Of a stretch of 64,000 nucleotides of DNA, positions 16,207-25,450 are shown in pieces. The notes beneath the pieces were generated by a model, which saw only the letters and a program-made list of their open reading frames with translations, was not told the origin of the DNA and searched no databases. Source of the stretch: Methanobacterium sp. (GTDB lineage: Archaea > Methanobacteriota > Methanobacteria > Methanobacteriales > Methanobacteriaceae); assembly GCF_038562635.1 (NCBI RefSeq), contig NZ_JBCFBO010000001.1, forward strand, positions 620,001-684,000, read 5' to 3'. Each line of letters opens with the position of its first letter. Position 1 is the first letter of the stretch. Made by a program: the position numbers and the translations under genes.

Positions 16207-17703
16207 TTAAATAACATTATGCTTTTGTAAAAGCATTAATTCATCTCTATTTAACTTTTTACCGCTTTTGAACTTTTCATATATTTCTTCAGCATGTGCT
16301 TTTTCTTTAATATTTTCTTTTGCGGTAGCTTCACTTTCTCTATTTCGCTTTTTAGACCTGACTTTATCAAGTTTTTTATTTATCTTGCGAATGTGTCCTA
16401 AAACTTCCCTTACTTCCTCATGTTTTTTGGAAGCAGTGTTTTTAGTTTCAATAAACGTGTTATGGGCTTCGTCTGCTTTTTTCCTTATCCCGTCTATTCT
16501 CTGGAAATATTCCAGCATCTGTTCATGGGTAGACTGAGCCTCATCTGAAAGTTCAACAACTTTAGCATGGTATGTTTCAGACTGCTCTTTAAGCTCCACT
16601 GCTTCACTATGGATCTTTTCGTCTTCCTGCATAGTTTGAAGTTTCTTTTGCAGCTCTGTGACCTTTTTAACCAGTTCGTTCTCTTTCTTGATATCGAGAA
16701 CTTTTGTTTCTATGGTCTTATCAAGCCGTTTAATTTCTTTTTCAATGTTTACTATATCTCTTTTTCCAGACGCCCATTCCATGCTCTTGAGTTTTTCATT
16801 GGTCTGGTCCCTTAGAGTTTTGTATTTTTTAACTTCTACGTTAGTTTTATCACGTTTATCTCTAAACTCAATTGCTTTGTTGAGATTTTCTTTAATACTT
16901 GCGTTTAAATCATCCCTTACTTGCCTTTGAGATCGGGCTTCACTGTTTAACTCATCACGTTCTTTAGTGAGTCCATTTAATTTCTTTTCATGCTCTCTCT
17001 TTTCAGCAAGTAATTTATCAAAGCTTTCTTCCTTAACAGGAGTTTCTGAAATTTCCGCACTATCTTTATTATCCATATTATCTTCAAATAGAGGTAACAA
17101 TTCTTTTAAATCTTTTTTCTCAATTACAACATCTGCAATTTCCCTTAAAACAGGTTTTGCATTAAAAGCTATTCCTAGCTTGACCATTTCAAGCATGGAA
17201 ATATCATTTGCGCCATCACCAACCGCCGCACATTCATCTGCAGATATGTCTTCCTTTTTCATCAAATCAGTTAATACATCTGCTTTAGAACCATTTACAA
17301 GAGGTCCGCTTACTTCACCAGTTAAAACACCGTTTTCTTCATGTAAAGTATTCGAAACTGCGTAATCAAGATTTAATTCCTCTTTCATACGGTTTGCGAT
17401 GACTTCAAAACTACCGGTTATAGTTGCAATTTTGTATCCTCTTTCTTTAAGCACTTCAATAGTTTCTTTGGCTCCTTCCATTAGAGGAATGTCATAGATT
17501 GCCTTTTTAATATCATCAACTGAAGCGCCTTTAAGTAAAGCAACTCTCTCTTTGATTGATGTTTCGAAATCCAGGTCTCCTTCCATGGCTTTTTTTGTTA
17601 TTTCTGCTATTTTGTCTTCAATTCCCATTAATTTGCCAATTTCGTCTATGGCTTCACTGTCTATAAGGACATTATCAAGATCAAAGGCTATTAGTTTAAT
17701 CAA
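16207..17703 (-). CDS. serB: SerB-like HAD phosphatase fused to a long coiled coil
   Basis: Residues 1-210 are a HAD phosphatase of the phosphoserine phosphatase type: motif I AFDLDNVLID (7-16), motif II ATITGSF (about 93-99) and motif IV VGDGANDISML (about 163-173). Note that the family's DxDxT nucleophile motif reads DLDNV, with Asn-Val after the second Asp instead of the usual Ser/Gly-Thr. Residues about 215-480 are a highly charged coiled coil (Lys/Glu/Arg with heptad pattern), ending in a short basic tail. 498 residues in all. The start ATG 17703 lies just after the tbp gene, same strand. In Methanobacteriales this tbp-serB order is common. Whether it works in serine synthesis or has a structural role is open. 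Confidence 0.85.
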   Translation of the reverse strand: MIKLIAFDLDNVLIDSEAIDEIGKLMGIEDKIAEITKKAMEGDLDFETSIKERVALLKGASVDDIKKAIYDIPLMEGAKETIEVLKERGYKIATITGSFEVIANRMKEELNLDYAVSNTLHEENGVLTGEVSGPLVNGSKADVLTDLMKKEDISADECAAVGDGANDISMLEMVKLGIAFNAKPVLREIADVVIEKKDLKELLPLFEDNMDNKDSAEISETPVKEESFDKLLAEKREHEKKLNGLTKERDELNSEARSQRQVRDDLNASIKENLNKAIEFRDKRDKTNVEVKKYKTLRDQTNEKLKSMEWASGKRDIVNIEKEIKRLDKTIETKVLDIKKENELVKKVTELQKKLQTMQEDEKIHSEAVELKEQSETYHAKVVELSDEAQSTHEQMLEYFQRIDGIRKKADEAHNTFIETKNTASKKHEEVREVLGHIRKINKKLDKVRSKKRNRESEATAKENIKEKAHAEEIYEKFKSGKKLNRDELMLLQKHNVI

Positions 17704-17734
17704 AAGATCACCGATATATAATCAAATTAAGGAT

Positions 17735-18280
17735 TTAAATTAAATCCAGTTCACCCAGTCTTTCTTTCGTTTTTTCAACGCCGAGCTGAGCATCGTCTAT
17801 GGTTTTTGCACCAGTACATACTACTTTTCCAGAACCGAACAGTAATAATACAACTTTAGGGTCTTCAAGTCTGTAAACTAAACCTGGAAATTGTTCTGGT
17901 TCGTATTCTGTATTTTCTAAATCTAATGCTACTGCTTCAAGGTTTAATGTTTTTCCTAAATTTGCAGAAGCAACTATGTTCTGTACTTTAATATTAAATT
18001 CTTCAGGTATTTCTGAATCAAGTTTCCTCATTTTATCTACAGTAATATGTATAGCTTTTACTGAATCATCTATAGATTTCGCGCCAGTACATACTAATTT
18101 TCCTGATCCAAATATAAGAGCTGCTGTTTTAGGCTCTTTAAGCTTGTAAACAAGTCCTGGGAACTGTTCCAGGTTATATTCGACACCTTCTAGCGCCGGG
18201 GCTACCTTAGGCAGTTCAATTGATTTTCCAAGAGTTGCAGAAGCTACAATATTCTCAACTTTAATTGGTACATCTGTCAA
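17735..18280 (-). CDS. tbp: TATA-box-binding protein
   Basis: Archaeal general transcription factor. Two imperfect repeats of about 90 residues are clear: each contains I-K-V-x-N-I-V-A-S-A at its start and EQFPGLVY(K/R)L followed by FGSGK(L/V)VCTGAK. The 181-residue length is standard, with an acidic-poor C-terminal end. I start it at TTG 18280, which lies 7 nt after GGAGG; the ATG two codons upstream (18286) overlaps that site, and family members begin near TDVPIKVENIV. The gene is followed by serB. The 345 bp upstream are AT-rich and separate it from a divergent unknown gene. Confidence 0.96.
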   Translation of the reverse strand: MTDVPIKVENIVASATLGKSIELPKVAPALEGVEYNLEQFPGLVYKLKEPKTAALIFGSGKLVCTGAKSIDDSVKAIHITVDKMRKLDSEIPEEFNIKVQNIVASANLGKTLNLEAVALDLENTEYEPEQFPGLVYRLEDPKVVLLLFGSGKVVCTGAKTIDDAQLGVEKTKERLGELDLI

Positions 18281-18625
18281 GCACATTCCTCCAGGTTTTA
18301 ATTCATAATCATTGATTTATATATTAAATTATTTTTTACAATTCATTAAAATTTGTCTTTTGTATCTTTAGGTAATAATATATCTAGAAATTATCGAGAT
18401 AAAAGTACAATACTGATTTAATTTGAAATAAATATCATTCTAAAAATGCAGTTTACTTTAAAATTGATCACACTTGTTTTTAAATTTAATGAGTCATAGT
18501 TCAATAAGATATTGATACTGATACTTCCAAATATTACACTAGATTTATTAACTATATTTATAATAGATAAATCTATTTATATATGTTTCTTAACATCCCA
18601 TTAAAATATATCTATAGGCAAGACT
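18281..18625. other. Divergent promoter region (tbp and a hypothetical gene)
   Basis: AT-rich, no ORF. A plus-strand TATA-like run (TTTATATATG, about 18575-18584) precedes the hypothetical gene by about 40 bp. No strong hairpin noticed. Confidence 0.5.
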
Positions 18626-19036
18626 ATGATAAGCCCCAAAGTGTACCAACAACAAATTCAAGATCTTGGAATTGAAGGCCTAGTTGTATCTCCAGGAAAT
18701 ATAGAAGAAGCATTGATTCTTTTAGATGCACTTGAAGAAATAGAAAAAATTTTAGAAAGGATAAGACACAACATCCGTATAGATATAAGGGCCATTAGAA
18801 TAGATTATATGGAAAAAATAAAAGATATAAAAGATTCTTCAAAAGTAATGGGCTTGTACAGTAAACAACGCTCCATGAAAGACAAAATCAGTGACAAAAG
18901 AAAATTAATAGACGAACGCGACCTGAAAATCGCGCCCTACGAATCTATTGAATATACTGTGGATGAATACCTGAGACAGATTAAAAATATAAAAAATTAT
19001 CTTAAAAATTATTCCATAAAATATTCTGATGAGTAA
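18626..19036 (+). CDS. Hypothetical helical protein, 136 residues
   Basis: Not recognised. A soluble, charged, predominantly helical protein: residues 25-60 form an amphipathic helix rich in Leu/Ile and Glu/Arg, and residues 80-136 a second. No cysteines and no membrane segments. ATG 18626 has only a weak preceding GGCAAGAC. Stand-alone gene between tbp and the RNR gene. The coiled-coil look suggests an oligomeric or regulatory protein, without further support. Confidence 0.65.
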   Translation: MISPKVYQQQIQDLGIEGLVVSPGNIEEALILLDALEEIEKILERIRHNIRIDIRAIRIDYMEKIKDIKDSSKVMGLYSKQRSMKDKISDKRKLIDERDLKIAPYESIEYTVDEYLRQIKNIKNYLKNYSIKYSDE

Positions 19037-19224
19037 CTCATTAGAAAATTAATTTATTTTTAAAGTATCTAATTTATTTGAGTTAATTTTTAATTCACCC
19101 AATTTTAGTTTTATTAGTCCAAGCATTATCCCCTACAACTTATTTCTACACTTAACTAAAAGTTCAATTATAGAAAAGACAATATTATTGAAAATCAATA
19201 TATTATTAATGTATTCAATCGCCT

Positions 19225-19241
19225 AAGGAGGCACTTAAATC
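19225..19241 (+). promoter_or_regulatory. Strong ribosome site followed by a putative AUC start
   Basis: AAGGAGG (19225-19231) is followed after 7 nt by ATC (19239-19241), in frame with the RNR gene; a TAA in the same frame lies immediately upstream at 19236. No ATG, GTG or TTG occurs in frame before GTG 19284, which is 52 nt from the site. Confidence 0.6.
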
Positions 19242-21029
19242 AAATCAAAAAATGATTTAAAAATTTCATTTAATGCACTTAAGGTGCTTCAAAAAAGATA
19301 TTTAATTAAAGATGAAGATGGAAATATTATTGAAACTCCAGAAAAAATGTTTAAAAGAGTTTCAAAAGCAGTAGCATGTGCAGATAATTTATATAATGAT
19401 ACTGATACTTATAAAACAGAAAAAGAATTTTACCGTGCCATGTCCGGGCTTGAGTTTCTTCCAAATTCACCAACTTTGATGAATGCAGGTACTCCCATTA
19501 ATCAGCTTTCTGCATGTTTTGTCATATACATAGAAGATTCTATAAATGGAATCTTCAATGCATTAAAACATATGGCACTCATCCATAAGTCAGGGGGTGG
19601 AGTTGGATTTTCATTTTCTAAGATAAGACCTAAAGGTGATGTTGTAAAATCAACAAAAGGAGTCGCATCTGGACCCACATCATTCATGAAAATTTTTGAT
19701 GTCGCCACAGAAGTTATAAAACAGGGTGGAAGGAGAAGAGGGGCAAACATGGGAATACTAGATATCAGACATCCAGATATAATTGAATTTATTACATCAA
19801 AAGAACATGAAGATGTTCTAACTAATTTTAACATTTCTGTAGCTGTTGATGATGAATTCATGAATGCCACTGCAAATAATGAAGAATATGATCTTATAAA
19901 TCCAAGAAATAGAAAACATGTTAAAAAGCTGAATGCAGGAAAAGTGTTTGACACCATAGTAAATACAGCATGGAAATGCGGAGATCCCGGAATTATATTT
20001 ATCGATGAAATAAACAGGAAAAATACAATTCCTAATGCAGGTATAATAGAAGCTAGCAACCCCTGCGCCGAGCAGCCGCTTCTAAATTATGAATCATGTA
20101 ATTTAGGCTCCATAAACCTGGTAAAAATGGTTAAATCTGGCAAAATTGATTTTAATAAGTTAAAAAATGTAGTTGAAACTGCTGTACACTTCTTAGATAA
20201 TGTAATTGATGTAAATAACTTCCCAATTTCAAAAGTAGAAACAGAAACCCTTAAAAACAGGAAAATTGGTTTGGGAATCATGGGATTTGCAGAAATGCTT
20301 ATAATGCTTGAAATTCCCTATGATTCACAGGATGCACTTGATACAGCTGAAGAAATAATGAAATTTATTACATGCCATGCAAGAAAGGCTTCAGCTGAAC
20401 TGGGGAGATTAAGAGGTTCTTTTCCCAATTTTAAAGGGAGTATATATGATAAAAAAGGTTTTCAAGCTATGAGAAATGCAACAGTGACTACTATTGCACC
20501 TACAGGTACCATAAGCATAATTGCAGATACAACCAGCGGAATCGAACCGCTGTTTGCTGTTTCATTTATCCGTGATGTAATGGAAGGAGAAAAGCTGCTG
20601 GAGGTCAATAAACTCTTTGAAAGTACCGCAAAGAAAGAGGGATTTTACAGCAAGGAATTAATGACTGAAATTGCTAAAAAAGGATCCATACAGAATATAG
20701 ATGAAATTAGCGAAAGTATTAAAAGAGTATTCCAAACCGCACATGAAATAAGCCCCAAGTGGCACGTTAAAATGCAGGCAGCATTTCAAAAACACGTGGA
20801 TAATGCGGTTTCAAAAACCGTGAATTTACCGAATAATGCTTCTCCAGAAGACGTGAAAGAAATTATGTTAATGGCCTACAAACTTAAGTGCAAGGGAATT
20901 ACAGTGTATCGATATGGAAGCAAAAAACAGGTTTTATATTTAAATTCATACCAAGATAACAAGAAGAAATATCTAAATGTTGATTCCGAATATTCAGGAG
21001 GATGCCCTTCCTCAAGCTGTCCACTTTAG
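19239..21029 (+). CDS. nrdJ: Adenosylcobalamin-dependent ribonucleotide reductase (class II)
   Basis: Makes deoxyribonucleotides using a cobalamin-generated radical, suiting an anaerobe. Motifs: FLPNSPTLMNAGTP with QLSACFV (substrate cysteine), GGGVGFSFSKIRP, NPCAEQPL with YESCNLGS (active-site Cys/Glu), APTGTISIIADTTSGIEP, and the C-terminal redox pair GGCPSSSCPL. From the AUC at 19239 it is 596 residues, shorter than many class II enzymes because no long cone or insert domains are present. I choose 19239 because the ribosome site demands it and because the residues before GTG 19284 (KNDLKISFNALKVL) look like the family's N-terminus. The usual annotation would begin at 19284. Confidence 0.9.
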   Translation: MKSKNDLKISFNALKVLQKRYLIKDEDGNIIETPEKMFKRVSKAVACADNLYNDTDTYKTEKEFYRAMSGLEFLPNSPTLMNAGTPINQLSACFVIYIEDSINGIFNALKHMALIHKSGGGVGFSFSKIRPKGDVVKSTKGVASGPTSFMKIFDVATEVIKQGGRRRGANMGILDIRHPDIIEFITSKEHEDVLTNFNISVAVDDEFMNATANNEEYDLINPRNRKHVKKLNAGKVFDTIVNTAWKCGDPGIIFIDEINRKNTIPNAGIIEASNPCAEQPLLNYESCNLGSINLVKMVKSGKIDFNKLKNVVETAVHFLDNVIDVNNFPISKVETETLKNRKIGLGIMGFAEMLIMLEIPYDSQDALDTAEEIMKFITCHARKASAELGRLRGSFPNFKGSIYDKKGFQAMRNATVTTIAPTGTISIIADTTSGIEPLFAVSFIRDVMEGEKLLEVNKLFESTAKKEGFYSKELMTEIAKKGSIQNIDEISESIKRVFQTAHEISPKWHVKMQAAFQKHVDNAVSKTVNLPNNASPEDVKEIMLMAYKLKCKGITVYRYGSKKQVLYLNSYQDNKKKYLNVDSEYSGGCPSSSCPL

Positions 21030-21141
21030 TGGACATATAATAGGAATAAGACACATCATATAGATAATAGAATAAAGCTCATATTAACCATGGTATTATA
21101 AATTTAGAGAGTAAATTAAAAAGTATATTGATGGTGGTTTA

Positions 21142-21693
21142 ATGATAGAAGTTGAAGCTAAAGCTCATGTTAGCGATTTTAACAGCGTTTTGGAAAAGTT
21201 AAAAGAAATTGGTGCTGAAAAAGTAATGATAGAACACCAGAAAGATACCTATTTTAACAACCCTGAGTACAGGGACTTTGAAAAAAGTGATGAAGCACTG
21301 CGAATAAGGAATACTACTATAAATAACGAAAAATCTGAGATAATCCTTACATACAAAGGCCCTAAACTGGATGATGTAAGTAAAACACGTAAAGAAATAG
21401 AAGTTAACGTAGAAGACTCCAAAAATGCTGGTTTAATCTTAGAAAATCTTGGATTTAAACCCGCTGCAGATGTAGAAAAAGAAAGAACCACATATTCATT
21501 CCAGGAATTTAGCATATCACTTGATAAAGTCCACAAAGTTGGAAGCTTTGTTGAAATAGAAAAAGGGATGGTTGAAGGGGAAGATTTTAAAGAAGCAATT
21601 GATAAAATATTTCACATATATAAAAAACTCGGAATTGAAGACGGATTCGAACGAAGATCATATTTGGAGCTTATAGGAGTTTATAAAGATTGA
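21142..21693 (+). CDS. cyaB: CYTH-domain protein (class IV adenylate cyclase CyaB-like)
   Basis: A 183-residue CYTH protein. It starts MIEVEAKAHV (the ExExK motif that binds triphosphate and metal) and has DTYFNN, ALRIRN, LTYKGPK, TRKEIEV and ISLDKVHKVGSFVEIE, the sequence of beta strands that form the triphosphate tunnel. Members include thiamine triphosphatases and class IV cyclases; in archaea the in vivo substrate is usually unknown. ATG 21142 follows GGTGGTTTA. It stands alone between the RNR and aksA genes. Confidence 0.88.
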   Translation: MIEVEAKAHVSDFNSVLEKLKEIGAEKVMIEHQKDTYFNNPEYRDFEKSDEALRIRNTTINNEKSEIILTYKGPKLDDVSKTRKEIEVNVEDSKNAGLILENLGFKPAADVEKERTTYSFQEFSISLDKVHKVGSFVEIEKGMVEGEDFKEAIDKIFHIYKKLGIEDGFERRSYLELIGVYKD

Positions 21694-22174
21694 AAACTCC
21701 TAAAATTGTTTTTATAGATTTATTTTGCATTAACTGTTATACATTAAAACTAATTTAAATCCCAAAATATCAACATCAAGATAGATATTAAACTGAATAA
21801 TTACACGTAATTTCCAAAATTTATTCTTTTTTTGTCAATTTAATTTCATTTAAGGTTGCCATTTGAATAATAATACGTTAAAAATAGATAAATAATCACA
21901 AAAAATGCAAATACTATATTTTATATAAATTAAAAACAAAAAGTACATAGCTTAAAAAGGTAAAATTGATAAAAAAACTAAACTTAATATACAATTATTA
22001 TTCTACTTAGATCAATTTAGATAAATATAATTTCATAACTTGAATAGTAATGTAAAAAATCGTTAAACCATACAGGTATTAAAATAAAGCACGATTTAAG
22101 GTATGCATTACATTTAAGATATTATAATTAATACAACGCGCATAAACGGAAAATAAACTAAGGTGGGGAACGTT
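21694..22174. other. AT-rich gap upstream of aksA
   Basis: About 480 bp with no plausible ORF. Plus-strand TATA-like runs occur near 21920 (TTTTATATAAA) and 22025; neither is decisive. No repeats recognised. Confidence 0.5.
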
Positions 22175-23350
22175 TTGAAATATTTTGTCAGTCCTTATAA
22201 CGACTCGGTAGATTTGAAATTTCCAAAAGATATCACAATATATGATACGACAATGAGAGATGGGGAACAAACCCCGGGAGTATGTTTAAGACCTTCTGAA
22301 AAGTTACAAATTGCAAGAAAACTTGATGAACTTGGAATACATCAAATAGAAGCTGGATTTCCAATAGTCTCCGAAGAAGAACAACGTGCTGTTAAAGGAA
22401 TCGTAGATGAAGATTTAGATGCACAGATAATCTGTTTATCAAGGACCAAAAAAGAAGATATTGATGTGGCACTGGACTGCGACGTTGACGGTATAATTAC
22501 ATTTATGGCAACTTCAGACCTTCATTTAAAACATAAATTTAACATGACCCGAGAAGAGGTCTTAAATATGTGTATGGGGGCTGTTGAATATGCAAAGGAC
22601 CACGGTGTTTTTGTAGCATTTTCAGCTGAAGATGCCACCAGAACAGATTTAAACGTTTTAAAAGATACCTACAAAAGAGCTGAAGAATATGGCGTTGATA
22701 GGATACACATAGCTGATACAGTAGGTGCGTTAAGTCCTCAAGGTGCAGAATATCTCGTAAAAGAAATAAGGAAAGATATCAAGACAGGAATAGCAATGCA
22801 TTGTCACAATGACTTCGGACTTGCCGTTGCAAACACCATTTCAGGGTTCCTTGGTGGTGCAAATGCTGCATCAACTACTATAAATGGAATAGGCGAAAGG
22901 GCAGGTAACACATCACTTGAAGAGCTGGTAATGAGTTTAAGAATTATTTACGGCCTTGATCTAGGATTCAATATTAAACATTTCTATGAAATCTCAAGAC
23001 TGGTTGAAAAACTTACAGGTGTTTCAGTACCTGATAACAAAGCAATAGTAGGAAGAAACGTGTTCAGACACGAATCAGGAATTCATGTAGATGCAGTTAT
23101 CGAAGAACCACTTACATATGAGCCCTTTTTACCAGAACTGATCGGCCATCACAGAAAAATAGTCCTTGGAAAACATTCAGGCTGCAGGGCAGTTAAAGCG
23201 AAGCTTGACGCATGTGGAATCGAAGTGACCAATGACGAACTGTGTAAAATCGTTGACCAGGTTAAAAAAAGTAGAGAAAAAGGCAAATACATAAACGACG
23301 AACTTTTCAATAAGATAGTCCGGTCTGTACGCAGTATGGCAGACCTATAA
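22175..23350 (+). CDS. aksA: Homocitrate synthase family protein (AksA)
   Basis: Condenses 2-oxoglutarate (and longer oxo-acids) with acetyl-CoA for the chain elongation that builds the 7-mercaptoheptanoyl part of coenzyme B. The 391-residue DRE-TIM metallolyase has IYDTTMRDGEQTPGV (about 21-35), HCHNDFGLAVANT (metal-binding His pair, about 203-215), NGIGERAGN and HESGIHVDA. I use TTG 22175, 6 nt after GGTGGGG; the in-frame GTG at 22163 is part of that site. Followed by the homoaconitase large subunit gene, which supports an Aks role over a simple isopropylmalate or NifV role. Confidence 0.9.
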   Translation: MKYFVSPYNDSVDLKFPKDITIYDTTMRDGEQTPGVCLRPSEKLQIARKLDELGIHQIEAGFPIVSEEEQRAVKGIVDEDLDAQIICLSRTKKEDIDVALDCDVDGIITFMATSDLHLKHKFNMTREEVLNMCMGAVEYAKDHGVFVAFSAEDATRTDLNVLKDTYKRAEEYGVDRIHIADTVGALSPQGAEYLVKEIRKDIKTGIAMHCHNDFGLAVANTISGFLGGANAASTTINGIGERAGNTSLEELVMSLRIIYGLDLGFNIKHFYEISRLVEKLTGVSVPDNKAIVGRNVFRHESGIHVDAVIEEPLTYEPFLPELIGHHRKIVLGKHSGCRAVKAKLDACGIEVTNDELCKIVDQVKKSREKGKYINDELFNKIVRSVRSMADL

Positions 23351-23399
23351 TTTACTATTTTAAAACACCTTTAAACATTTATATCCCAGGTTTGATCTT

Positions 23400-24647
23400 A
23401 TGAATATCACAGAAAAAATACTTTCACGAGCATCAGGGAAAAAAGAAGTACATCCCGGAGAAATTATCGAAGCTGATATCGATTTAGCAATGTCACACGA
23501 CGGAACATCACCACCCACCATAAAAACATTTCACAATGTTGCCCAAAAGGTTTGGGACCCTGAGAAGATTGTTATTGTTTTTGATCACAATATTCCTGCA
23601 AATAACATTGGCTCTGCCGAATTTCAAAAGGTAGCAAAGAAATTTGCAAAGGAACAGGGAATAACAAACTTATATACTCATGGGGAAGGTATATGCCACC
23701 AGGTACTGCCTGAAAGAGGTTATGTCAAGCCAGGAAAAGTCATAGTCGGTGCAGATTCACATACATGTACTTATGGAGCTTTTGGAGCTTTCGCAACAGG
23801 TATGGGTGCAACAGACCTTGCAATGGTATATGCAACTGGTAAAACCTGGTTCATGGTACCTGAAGCATTTAAAGTAACTGTTAACGGTGAATTGGGGAAA
23901 TTTGTATCTGCAAAAGATGTTGTGCTCAACGTGGCTGGTGAAATCGGGTCATCTGGCGCTACCTACAAATCACTGGAATTCCACGGCGAAACAATTGATT
24001 CAATGCACCCTGCAGGAAGAATGACCATCTGCAACATGGCAATCGAAATGGGGGCCAAAAATGGAATCATGGAACCAAATAAAAAGACCATTGAATACTT
24101 GAAAAATATAGGGATCACTGATTTTGAAGTTGTCAGGTCCGATAAAGATGCCGTCTACGAAAAAGAATACTCTTTTGATGTAAATGACCTTGAACCTCAA
24201 ATCTCGTGCCCTCATGACGTGGATAATGTTAAAGATATTTCCAACGTAAAAGGGGTATCTATAGACCAGGCACTCATCGGGTCATGTACCAACGGACGTC
24301 TTGAAGATCTAAGGGAAGCAGCAGAAGTTTTAAATGGCAAAAAGGTACATGAAGATGTAAGGCTGCTCGTAATACCTGCCTCAGCCAATATATATAAACA
24401 GGCCTTAAAAGAAGGACTTATTGAAACGTTCATAGATGCAGGAGCCATAGTATGCAACCCTGGATGCGGACCATGTTTAGGAGCCCATATGGGAGTTATA
24501 GGTTCTGATGAAGTATGTGTTTCCACCACAAACAGGAACTTTATGGGCAGAATGGGAGACCCCGAATCGTACCTGTACCTTGCAAATCCTGCAGTTGTAG
24601 CTTATTCAGCAGTTTTAGGAGAAATATCAAATCCCCAAGATTTATAA
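23400..24647 (+). CDS. aksD: Homoaconitase / isopropylmalate dehydratase large subunit
   Basis: [4Fe-4S] hydro-lyase large subunit, 415 residues. Cluster cysteines are seen in IGSCTNGRLEDL (about 299) and in NPGCGPCLG (about 359 and 362); GADSHTCTYGAFGAFATGMGATD (about 118-140) is the substrate-site block. The next-door homocitrate synthase gene argues for coenzyme B synthesis (homoaconitase) rather than leucine, though the family sequence alone does not separate them. ATG 23400 is preceded by GGTTTGATCTT. The small subunit is not in this window. Confidence 0.88.
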   Translation: MNITEKILSRASGKKEVHPGEIIEADIDLAMSHDGTSPPTIKTFHNVAQKVWDPEKIVIVFDHNIPANNIGSAEFQKVAKKFAKEQGITNLYTHGEGICHQVLPERGYVKPGKVIVGADSHTCTYGAFGAFATGMGATDLAMVYATGKTWFMVPEAFKVTVNGELGKFVSAKDVVLNVAGEIGSSGATYKSLEFHGETIDSMHPAGRMTICNMAIEMGAKNGIMEPNKKTIEYLKNIGITDFEVVRSDKDAVYEKEYSFDVNDLEPQISCPHDVDNVKDISNVKGVSIDQALIGSCTNGRLEDLREAAEVLNGKKVHEDVRLLVIPASANIYKQALKEGLIETFIDAGAIVCNPGCGPCLGAHMGVIGSDEVCVSTTNRNFMGRMGDPESYLYLANPAVVAYSAVLGEISNPQDL

Positions 24648-24794
24648 ATAATTCAAATTATTGGATCTAACTTATAAATTAAGCTTATATACAGTAAAAA
24701 GGATACGATACAAAAAATATTATTCAAAAATTATATAAATTCTCAACACCCTTCAAGTTCATCAAATACTTTAAAAAACACTCAAGGGAAAAAT

Positions 24795-25328
24795 ATGAAC
24801 GTAATGGACCGAATAAAAGAAGTGGAAAAGGACATAGGAAACCTTTCAAGCGCTCAAAAAATACTCCTTGCAACTGATGGATCAGTTACAACAATACTGG
24901 ACGTATTAAAAGGGCACATAAATGTTGAAACACTTGTTCAGGAATTCAGAGAAGCTGATGATGCTCAAGCTCAAGATCTAGACATTAACAAAGGGGATAC
25001 TATTAATTACAGAACGGTAGTTATGAGCCACAATCCAGAAGAACCCCTTATACACGCCATATCACTAACTCCTGTGGATAAACTTACCAACAACTTCAAA
25101 GAAGACCTCCTAAAGGCAGATATTCCTATTGGACGCATACTTAGAAAATACAATATTGAATCAAGAAGGGAAGTAACCCATATAGGCTTTGAAGAACCAG
25201 ATGAAGAGCTTAGATCAATATTCAATACAGATTCAACCATGCTTACAAGGGTTTACAACATAATCTATAAAGATGAAATATTAATCCAGATAAAAGAAAC
25301 ATTTCCTTACAGTTTATTCAGGGAATAA
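24795..25328 (+). CDS. Chorismate lyase-like protein (DUF98 family)
   Basis: A 177-residue protein resembling archaeal chorismate pyruvate-lyases, which supply 4-hydroxybenzoate for methanopterin. Features: LSSAQKILLATDGSVTTIL (about 17-35), an internal arginine-rich substrate face and IGRILRKYNIESRREVTHIGFE (about 109-130), the most conserved block, with YNIIYKDEILIQIKETFPYSLF at the end. ATG 24795 follows AAGGGAAAA. Its last 35 codons recur as two decayed copies 3 kb downstream (28258-28440). The neighbouring aks genes are also in coenzyme synthesis. Confidence 0.82.
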   Translation: MNVMDRIKEVEKDIGNLSSAQKILLATDGSVTTILDVLKGHINVETLVQEFREADDAQAQDLDINKGDTINYRTVVMSHNPEEPLIHAISLTPVDKLTNNFKEDLLKADIPIGRILRKYNIESRREVTHIGFEEPDEELRSIFNTDSTMLTRVYNIIYKDEILIQIKETFPYSLFRE

Positions 25329-25450
25329 ATTAGAAATTCAAGTTTATTACCCAAATAAGTTAATATTATCTTTTTATATTTTAAAGGAATTATCTATTAT
25401 ATTCTGTCCAGACTTAACTCAATATATCGCACATTGCAGTTCTAAATAAC

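Noticed and set aside
16658..17365. Several plus-strand ORFs
   Set aside because: Antisense to the serB coiled-coil region, whose repetitive composition keeps other frames open.
19502..20059. Long minus-strand ORF
   Set aside because: Lies wholly inside the RNR gene on the other strand, without ribosome site or family features.
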